A DNA stretch of 5,275 nucleotides, taken from positions 1 to 5,275 of the forward strand of contig JAMFST010001034.1 in assembly GCA_026225435.1 (NCBI GenBank), given 5' to 3'. Below, in pieces: positions 1 through 5,275 of this stretch. The position numbers were made by a program, and so were the translations under genes. Positions within the stretch are counted from its first letter, which is position 1, and the number at the start of each line of letters is the position of its first letter. Below the pieces are notes generated by a model. That model did no database searches, was not told the origin of the DNA, and was given only the letters and a program-made list of their open reading frames with translations. The stretch is from Labilithrix luteola (GTDB lineage Bacteria; Myxococcota_A; Polyangia; Polyangiales; Polyangiaceae).

Positions 1-1
1 C

Positions 2-226
2 CCGGAGATGCGCGAGCTGGCGCGCGAACGTCTTCACCGGATCGCTGCCGGGTACCGCGACGCCTGGTCGGGGTTGCTGAGCGGGCCGCTCGAGCAGCTT
101 CTCGCAGCGTTGACGGATCCCTCGGAGAGCGCAACGGCTCTACGCCAGGCCAGCCCATTCTCGTTTGCCCTCGACACGAAGACGCGGAACAGAATCCTTC
201 GTGAGACCGTGCGTCGGAGCGCATGA
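2..226 (+). CDS. Small partner protein of the downstream nucleotidyltransferase (possible antitoxin), 5' partial
   Basis: This frame is open to the left edge, so the gene probably begins outside the window. An ATG at 8-10 could be a start, but it has no room for a spaced ribosome binding site; the GGAG at 4-7 touches it directly. The visible 70-odd residues are mostly helical in character, with an Arg-rich amphipathic start (RELARERLHRIAAGYRDAW), then a segment with GPLEQLLAALTDPSE and a LRQASPFSFAL motif, ending in a basic tail (RNRILRETVRRSA). From memory, the 'ALTD-S-...-LRQ-SPF' pattern occurs in small proteins encoded directly upstream of DUF6036-type nucleotidyltransferases. That assignment is recall, not a search. 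The stop overlaps the next start as ATGA, so the two are probably translationally coupled and their products may act as a pair. No complete DNA-binding domain is visible; if there is a helix-turn-helix, it would lie upstream of the window. The antitoxin role is inference from gene order. Confidence 0.62.
   Translation, partial: PEMRELARERLHRIAAGYRDAWSGLLSGPLEQLLAALTDPSESATALRQASPFSFALDTKTRNRILRETVRRSA
216..219 (+). promoter_or_regulatory. Ribosome binding site for the nucleotidyltransferase-like gene
   Basis: GGAG lies three bases before the ATG at 223, inside the 3' end of the upstream gene. The spacing is shorter than usual, but the ATGA stop/start overlap allows re-initiation by ribosomes finishing the first gene. 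This supports 223 as the start. Confidence 0.45.
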
Positions 227-747
227 CGCGGGCGGCTCTCGAGCACGTGCTCCGTGCCGCCGCTGCGCTCACCAACGAGAGCGACTTCATCGTCATCGGT
301 AGCCAGTCCATTCTCGGCCAGTTCCCCGACGCACCGCCGGAGCTGCTCGTCTCTGACGAGGTGGATATCTATCCTCGCGATCGCCCGGAGCTCGCCGATC
401 TCATCGATGGCGCCATCGGTGAGCTCTCCTTCTTCCACGACGAGTTCGGCTACTACGCGCAGGGGGTTGGCCCGACCACGGCAACTCTCCCGGTAGGATG
501 GGAAACGCGCCTCGTCAGCGTGACGAATGCCAACACGCGCGGAGCCGTCGGTCACTGCCTCGAGATCCACGACTTGCTCGCAGCGAAGTACGTGGCGCGA
601 CGCGAAAAAGATCGAAGATTTTGCGGAGACGCGGCTCGTCGTGGCTTGGCCGACCACGCCGTGCTTCTCGAGCGTATCGACGCGCTCGCACTGGACGACG
701 AGCGCAAGCGCATCGTACTCGGTGACGTGCAAACGGACTTCGCCTGA
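223..747 (+). CDS. DUF6036-type nucleotidyltransferase-like protein (possible AbiEii-like toxin)
   Basis: The protein is complete at 174 residues and has no signal peptide or membrane segment, so it should be cytoplasmic. After an N-terminal helix there is a strand and turn FIVIGSQSILGQFP (22-35), which fits the Gly-Ser motif of the polymerase-beta nucleotidyltransferase fold. DEVDIYPR (45-52) follows, with acidic residues D45, E46 and D48 as candidate metal ligands. The middle holds the conserved-looking GELSFFHDEFGYYAQGVGP (66-84) and LPVGWETRLV (89-98). Near the C-terminus, LEIHDLLAAKYVARREKD (113-130) resembles the helix with a conserved Lys (K122) and Asp (D130) in AbiEii-like proteins. 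I recall this pattern as the DUF6036 nucleotidyltransferase family; substrate and reaction are unknown. The gene is coupled by a 4-base overlap to a small upstream gene, which suggests a toxin-antitoxin or related two-gene unit. Third positions end in A or T in about 41 of 174 codons, far more than in the downstream gene, hinting at separate ancestry. A toxin role is inferred, not shown. Confidence 0.75.
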   Translation: MTRAALEHVLRAAAALTNESDFIVIGSQSILGQFPDAPPELLVSDEVDIYPRDRPELADLIDGAIGELSFFHDEFGYYAQGVGPTTATLPVGWETRLVSVTNANTRGAVGHCLEIHDLLAAKYVARREKDRRFCGDAARRGLADHAVLLERIDALALDDERKRIVLGDVQTDFA

Positions 748-775
748 ACGTCGTACATTGCGCGCACCGTGAACG

Positions 776-805
776 TTGGCCGGACGCCCCGGTCCGGACT
801 ATTGT
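776..805 (+). promoter_or_regulatory. Weak sigma-70-like promoter candidate for the TamB gene
   Basis: TTGGCC (776-781) and TATTGT (800-805) each match four of six consensus bases and are separated by 18 bases. They sit in the only gap between the bicistron and the TamB gene, 21 bases before its start codon. An inverted repeat occupies the spacer. Such weak matches arise by chance, so this is only a candidate; the TamB gene could also be read from upstream. Confidence 0.2.
780..797 (+). repeat. Perfect 6-bp inverted repeat in the intergenic gap
   Basis: CCGGAC (780-785) and GTCCGG (792-797) are exact reverse complements around the six-base loop GCCCCG. The RNA would form a short GC-rich hairpin. 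It is followed by ACTATTGTCACGG rather than a run of T, so it does not look like a classical intrinsic terminator. It could slow transcription at the end of the bicistron, or act as an operator, since it lies between the candidate -35 and -10 elements. Six paired bases in GC-rich DNA can also be chance. Confidence 0.4.
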
Positions 806-817
806 CACGGCGGGCGC

Positions 818-820
818 AGG
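818..820 (+). promoter_or_regulatory. Short ribosome binding site for the TamB gene
   Basis: AGG lies six bases before the ATG at 827, in the context GCAGGCAG followed by a short A run. It is a minimal Shine-Dalgarno match with good spacing. It favours 827 over the only other upstream in-frame candidate, a TTG at 776, which follows an in-frame TGA at 770. Confidence 0.4.
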
Positions 821-826
821 CAGAAA

Positions 827-3800
827 ATGAACCTCGATCGGCCGAGCGGTAGCCTCCTGCCGAGCCCGCCTCGTAGGCCCAAGCGTCCCCGCCGTCCCGG
901 GGAGCGCCGTCCGGTCGACTGGGGCCGGCGCCTGGCCCGCATCTTCTGCGTGCTCTTCGCGATCGTCGGCGCGCTGCCGCTGGGGACCGCGGTGCTCCTC
1001 CGTTCGAGCTTCGTGCACCAGATCGCCGCGACCAAGACCGAGGAGCTGGTCCGGAGCTTCGGCATCTCCGCCCGCTACCAGGTGGACCTGCGGCTCTGGC
1101 CCCTGTCGCTCGCCCTGCGCGACGTCCAGGTCGACGCCTCCGACGGTGGCTCCCCCTTCGCGGTGGTGCGCCTGGTGCGCGTGCGGCCGAAGCTCTTCGC
1201 GCTGTTCGCCGGCAAGTTGATGCTCGACCAGATCGACATCGAGGAGCCGCGGCTGCGCGTGGTGCTGAAGGACGGCCAGCTCGCCAACCTGGCGCTCAAG
1301 CTGCCGAAGTCGGACAAGAAGGACGACGAGCCGTCGAAGCCGTTCCGCGCCCCCTTCGCCGTCGCCTCGATGAGCGGCGGCATCATCGATCTCACCATCG
1401 ACGAGGCGCACGGCACCGTCGGCGATCTCGACCTCGACGTGACCGCCGAGGACGTGCGGGTGAGCGGCGGCATCGCTTCCAGCTTCGAGGTGGCGCTGCA
1501 CGCCGAGCGCGGCGCCCTGGAGACGCCGACCCTGACCTCCACCGCGAGCGCGCCGGGGCGGCACACCGACGTCCTCTGCTCGCTCGACGCCCGCGCGCGC
1601 ATCGAGCCGAGCTCGATCCTGGTGCGTCACCTCGAGCTGCTCGGCGCCGCCGATCTCACCGCCGACGACGGAGCCGCCGCTGCCTGCGACGAGGACCCCG
1701 CTGCGGCCGGGCGGGTCGAGATCGCCCTGTCGCACTTCCTCGCCAAGCTCCCGGTGAACGGAGGCAAGCCGCAGCTCGCCGGACACGCCCGGGTGCGCGC
1801 GCCCATCGCCCTCGGCTCGCGCTTCGCCTCGACGCCGCCGCTCGAAGGCTGGGCGGGCGCCGACGTCGACCTGCGCTTCGCCGACGACACGCCCGTCCCG
1901 GAGATCTCCGGCCACCTCGAGGGGAAGAACATCGTCTTCGGCAAGTTCCACCTGCTCGAGGGGCTCGACGTCGACGTCACCGAGGCGAAGGACAAGGTCA
2001 CCATCCCCAAGGCGCGCATCGACATCGCCAGCGGCGTCGCCAACCTCACCGACGTCGTCCTCGATCTGAAGGCGATGCGCCTGGTGCACGCCGCCGTCGA
2101 CTGCCACGACGTGTCCTTCGCGGCGCTCATGCGCGAGCTGGGGAACAGCCAGCACCCGCACGTGGAGTGGGGGTTGCGCGACGTGCGCGCGGCGGACATC
2201 TCCGGGCCGCTGATGCCGCTGAAGCTCGACGGCGACGTGATCGCCAAGACCGAGAACTTCGTCGTCTACAACGACCCGGTCGACGAGCCGACGCACAAGC
2301 GGGTCATCGGCGTCACCTCGGCGCTGGTGAACATGCACCTGCACATCACCGACGAGGCGCTGCAGTTCCAGACCATCCACGTGGTCACGCCGCACAGCGT
2401 CCTCGACGCGACGATGGTGAGCCTGGGGTACTCCGAGGATCTCCTGGTCGACGTGCCCCACGCGCAGGTCGGGCTGGAGGACATCACCCCGCTGGCGACG
2501 ACGGCCATCGGCGGGCACGCGCTGGTGTCGGTGAAGCTGGTGGGCAAGTTCGGCTCGCCCGAGCTCACCGGCGAGGGGCACATCGACGACTTCAGCCTCG
2601 GCAACATCCCCTTCGGCAACGTGCTCGAGGTGCACGCCCAGCTGGAGAACGTGCGCACGCTCATCTTGACAAATGTACGCGCACAGAAGAACAAGAGCCT
2701 CTACGAGATGCCGAGCGCGAAGCTCGACTTCGGCGGCTCGGCCGGCCTCGACATGGACGCCGAGGCGAAGTCGTCCGCCTTCGGGCTGCGCGACTTCCTC
2801 TCCCTCTTCCACATGGAGGACGATCCGCGCTTCGCCAGCTTCGACGCCGACATGGCGCCGCGCGCGCGCATCCACCTGGCGCTGGGTGGGCCGGAGGACA
2901 TCTGCAGCGCCGGCTTCATCGACGTGCGCGCCAACGTCCACGCGCAGAAGGTCGCCCTGTACGGCGAGACCTTCGACGACGGCGACGTGGACGTCGAGTA
3001 CCGCAGCTACGATCAACCGGCGGGGCTCGCTGGCGTCGACGTGGACGTGCGGGCGATGACGCTGCACCGGCTGCACCCGGCGGGGCAGCCGGCCATCGGA
3101 CAGATCCTCGGCTCGGCGAGCATCCATCGCGGCGGCCTGCTCCGCGGGACGATCACCGTCGACGGGATGCCGCTGTCGCGCCTGGCCGCCTTGAAGAGCT
3201 TCGGCGGACGGCTGGAGGGGGCCGCGTCCGGGGTGCTCGACATCGGCGGCAACGTTTCGTCCCCCGAGCTGCGCGCCGACGTCGACGTGACCCCGATCCG
3301 CGCGCGCCGCGCCACCTTCGGCCCGTCGCACCTGCACCTGTTCGCGCGCCAGGCCGACAGCGGAGACGGCGTCGCCGGCTACACGCCGGTCTGCCACCTT
3401 CCCATCGGCAAGCCGTACGACAAGATGGCCGCCGCGAGCGCGCCGCTGCTGGGCAAGGCGGTGCTCGACGGGCAGCTCTTCGGCGGACAGATCGAGCTCA
3501 CCAAGGCCACCATCTCGTCCGCGCTGGTGTCCCCGCAAGCCGGCGCGCACGGGCACGCGGCCGACCAGGAGATCTCCGGCGCCATCGCCTTCCGCCAGCT
3601 CGATCTCGGCGCGCTGCTCGATGCCACGCGGCGCGCACCGGAGGAAGAGGCGCCCGCCGATGCCGACGCCGACGAAACGCAGCGCGCCGCGGCTCCGCAG
3701 GATCGCACCACCGGCAAGCTGTCGGGGATGCTCATCGTCGAGCAGCTGCCGCTGGACGATCCCGGGCAGATGCGCGCCCGCTTCGCCCCGACCGAGCTGT

Positions 3801-5275
3801 CGCTCAAGGCGTCGGGCGGCACGCTCTCGCTGCGCACGCGCGGGCAATCGCCGCCGTTGCTGGTGGTCGAGCACGACAAGGTGCAGCTGCCGCCGATGAC
3901 CTTCGATCTGGCCGCCGCGGGCGGCTTCAACGGCAGCTTCGCGGTGAAGGGGCAGGTCGACGCCCTCACCCACGGCGGTCAGCTCGGTCTCGTCGCCGAG
4001 CTCGCCCCCATCGACCTGTCGCTCCTCTCCGGTCTCATCCCCAAGGTCGATCGCGCGGCCGGTCAGCTCGGCGGGCAGCTGCGCGCCACCGGCAGCTTCG
4101 CCGCGCCCAACGTCGACGGGAAGATCACCCTGCACAGCGGCGACTTCACCATCGGCGGTCTCCCCTCGGCGATCTCCGACGTCGAGCTGGTGGTCAGCGC
4201 CGACACCCGCGCGATCAAGATCGACCGCGCCACGGCCCACTTCGCCGGCGGCGACATCACCGCCTCGGGGAAGATCCCGCTCAGGGGGCTCGCCTTCGGC
4301 GACGGCGACATCCACGTCGACGCCAAGAGCGTGCACCTGTCACCGGCGGAGGGGATCTCCGCCACGCTCGACGCCAACCTCGGCATCGGCTTCAGCGCCG
4401 CCTCGGCGTTCACCGGCAACAAGACGCTCCCGCGGGTCACCGGCAACATCCTCGTCACCGGCTTCGAGTACTCCCGTCCGGTCAACCTGCTCTCCGACGT
4501 CGGCGGCCTCTCGGTGCACCGCAAGCCGCAGACGGTGAAGACCTACGATCCGTCGCAGGACGCGCTCACCCTCGACGTGCGCGTGCGCTCCAAGGTGCCG
4601 CTGCGCATCAAGAACAACCTGGCGGAGCTGGAGCTCGCCGTCGGCGCGCCCGGCGGCACCAGCGAGCTGCAGATCACCGGGACCAACCAGCGCATCGGCC
4701 TGCGCGGCGAGCTGCGCGCGCTCCCTGGCGGCCACTTCCGCCTCTTCGCCAACGAGTTCGAGATCCGCCAGTCGGCCATCCGCTTCGACGATCCGACGCG
4801 CATCGCCCCCAACGTCGACGTCACCGCCTTCACCGAGTACCGCCGCTACACCGACTCGAGCACCGCGACCGGCAGCTCCTCGACCGACTCGCCCGGCGCC
4901 ATCAGCTCCACCGGCAGCGGGCGCGCCGGCGGCGCCAGCTGGCGCATCACCGTCCACGCCTACGGCGATCCCGACGACCTCAAGGTCGACATGACCAGCG
5001 ATCCGCCGCTCTCGCAGGACGACATCTTCCTGCTCTTGACCATCGGCCTCACTCGCTCCGAGGTCGATCAGGCGCAGGGCTCGAGCATCGGCGCCAGCCT
5101 CGCCTTCGAGGCTGTCGGTACGGCCACCGGCGCCGACCGCGCGGTGAAGACCGTCGTGCCGGTCATCGACGACTTCCGCTTCGGCAGCGCGTACTCGACC
5201 AAGACCTACCGCAGCGAGCCGCAGGTCACCGTCGGCAAGGCGATCACCAAGAACATCCGCGCCAGCGTCACCGCC
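827..5275 (+). CDS. tamB: TamB-family / AsmA-like translocation and assembly protein, 3' partial
   Basis: The frame runs 1483 codons to the right edge without a stop; E. coli TamB has about 1260 residues, so this is a long member. The start has a Pro/Arg-rich cytoplasmic tail (about 12-38), then one membrane segment (about 39-58, IFCVLFAIVGALPLGTAVLL) acting as an uncleaved anchor. Residues 82-155 look like the AsmA-type N-terminal unit (LRLWPLSLALRDVQV, then IDIEEPRLRVVLKDGQLANL), followed by a Lys/Asp-rich linker (161-171). The long middle is repeated short beta strands with alternating polar and hydrophobic residues, as in the beta-groove of this clan; a clear unit starts at D1097 (GKITLHSGDFTIGGLP). 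The C-terminal TamB domain (PF04357/DUF490) is recognisable from LRGELRALPGGHFRLFANEF (1292-1311), IRFDDPTRIAPNVDVTA (1318-1334), and TSDPPLSQDDIFLLLTIG (1390-1407). The final visible VTVGKAITKNIRASV matches the region about 50 residues before the end of E. coli TamB. Known TamB and AsmA-like proteins bridge the periplasm, carry phospholipids to the outer membrane and work with TamA/BamA-type barrels; no such partner is visible here. Confidence 0.93.
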   Translation, partial: MNLDRPSGSLLPSPPRRPKRPRRPGERRPVDWGRRLARIFCVLFAIVGALPLGTAVLLRSSFVHQIAATKTEELVRSFGISARYQVDLRLWPLSLALRDVQVDASDGGSPFAVVRLVRVRPKLFALFAGKLMLDQIDIEEPRLRVVLKDGQLANLALKLPKSDKKDDEPSKPFRAPFAVASMSGGIIDLTIDEAHGTVGDLDLDVTAEDVRVSGGIASSFEVALHAERGALETPTLTSTASAPGRHTDVLCSLDARARIEPSSILVRHLELLGAADLTADDGAAAACDEDPAAAGRVEIALSHFLAKLPVNGGKPQLAGHARVRAPIALGSRFASTPPLEGWAGADVDLRFADDTPVPEISGHLEGKNIVFGKFHLLEGLDVDVTEAKDKVTIPKARIDIASGVANLTDVVLDLKAMRLVHAAVDCHDVSFAALMRELGNSQHPHVEWGLRDVRAADISGPLMPLKLDGDVIAKTENFVVYNDPVDEPTHKRVIGVTSALVNMHLHITDEALQFQTIHVVTPHSVLDATMVSLGYSEDLLVDVPHAQVGLEDITPLATTAIGGHALVSVKLVGKFGSPELTGEGHIDDFSLGNIPFGNVLEVHAQLENVRTLILTNVRAQKNKSLYEMPSAKLDFGGSAGLDMDAEAKSSAFGLRDFLSLFHMEDDPRFASFDADMAPRARIHLALGGPEDICSAGFIDVRANVHAQKVALYGETFDDGDVDVEYRSYDQPAGLAGVDVDVRAMTLHRLHPAGQPAIGQILGSASIHRGGLLRGTITVDGMPLSRLAALKSFGGRLEGAASGVLDIGGNVSSPELRADVDVTPIRARRATFGPSHLHLFARQADSGDGVAGYTPVCHLPIGKPYDKMAAASAPLLGKAVLDGQLFGGQIELTKATISSALVSPQAGAHGHAADQEISGAIAFRQLDLGALLDATRRAPEEEAPADADADETQRAAAPQDRTTGKLSGMLIVEQLPLDDPGQMRARFAPTELSLKASGGTLSLRTRGQSPPLLVVEHDKVQLPPMTFDLAAAGGFNGSFAVKGQVDALTHGGQLGLVAELAPIDLSLLSGLIPKVDRAAGQLGGQLRATGSFAAPNVDGKITLHSGDFTIGGLPSAISDVELVVSADTRAIKIDRATAHFAGGDITASGKIPLRGLAFGDGDIHVDAKSVHLSPAEGISATLDANLGIGFSAASAFTGNKTLPRVTGNILVTGFEYSRPVNLLSDVGGLSVHRKPQTVKTYDPSQDALTLDVRVRSKVPLRIKNNLAELELAVGAPGGTSELQITGTNQRIGLRGELRALPGGHFRLFANEFEIRQSAIRFDDPTRIAPNVDVTAFTEYRRYTDSSTATGSSSTDSPGAISSTGSGRAGGASWRITVHAYGDPDDLKVDMTSDPPLSQDDIFLLLTIGLTRSEVDQAQGSSIGASLAFEAVGTATGADRAVKTVVPVIDDFRFGSAYSTKTYRSEPQVTVGKAITKNIRASVTA

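Noticed and set aside
34..732. A 232-codon open frame on the minus strand opposite the nucleotidyltransferase-like gene
   Set aside because: The plus strand carries recognisable motifs and coupled starts and stops; the minus frame has no motif and would cover two real genes.
780..812. Intrinsic terminator after the bicistron
   Set aside because: The hairpin is only six base pairs and is not followed by a run of T, so it is listed only as an inverted repeat.
2673..3059. A plus-strand frame starting at an ATG just after a perfect TTGACA
   Set aside because: Its product is a Ser/Thr/Arg/Pro-rich shadow of the TamB frame. No -10 element is found at 16-18 bases from the TTGACA; the bases there read GAACAA or similar.
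515..4336. A 1273-codon open frame on the minus strand across most of the TamB gene
   Set aside because: It lies in the antisense frame whose codons match the TamB codons one to one, so it would stop only where the sense strand uses TTA, CTA or TCA. Those codons are rarely used at such high GC. Its product is a low-complexity Arg/Gly/Val/Ala/Asp/His mix without domains, while the plus strand has clear TamB motifs.
4340..4957. A 205-codon open frame on the minus strand over the conserved TamB domain
   Set aside because: It is Gly/Ala/Arg-rich, has no recognisable motif and overlaps the best-conserved part of the plus-strand gene. It is a shadow of GC-rich codon use.

Overview
The window is very GC-rich. 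Its largest gene has almost only G or C at third codon positions. The protein content, an unusually long TamB/AsmA-like protein with a mycobacterium-unlike Gram-negative architecture, suggests a diderm, high-GC proteobacterium-type organism. A myxobacterium or other former deltaproteobacterium fits best, but this taxonomic guess is inference from composition and protein style only.

Layout, all on the + strand. (1) About 2-226: the 3' part of a small gene, open at the left edge, whose product resembles the small partner protein found upstream of DUF6036-type nucleotidyltransferases. (2) 223-747: a complete 174-residue nucleotidyltransferase-like protein of the DUF6036 / AbiEii-related kind, joined to the first gene by a 4-base ATGA overlap. 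These two form a bicistron that looks like a toxin-antitoxin or similar two-gene cassette. (3) 748-826: a 79-base intergenic gap with a perfect 6-bp inverted repeat, a weak promoter-like pair and a short ribosome binding site. (4) 827 to the right edge: 1483 codons of a TamB-family protein, with no stop codon before the window ends. By comparison with the end of E. coli TamB, only some tens of residues are missing.

The two parts appear functionally unrelated. The TamB protein is expected to be anchored in the inner membrane and to span the periplasm as a hydrophobic beta-groove that helps move phospholipids, or assists outer-membrane protein assembly, with a BamA/TamA-type partner that is not in this window. 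The small bicistron uses many more A/T-ending codons (about 41 of 174 in the second gene by hand count, against about 9 of the first 175 in the TamB gene), consistent with a separately acquired module.

No tRNA, rRNA, CRISPR array, insertion sequence or attachment site was seen. The very long minus-strand open frame across the TamB gene is explained by codon bias and is rejected. I did not find a clearly new system. The most interesting items are the two-gene cassette and the lineage-specific additions to the TamB protein.
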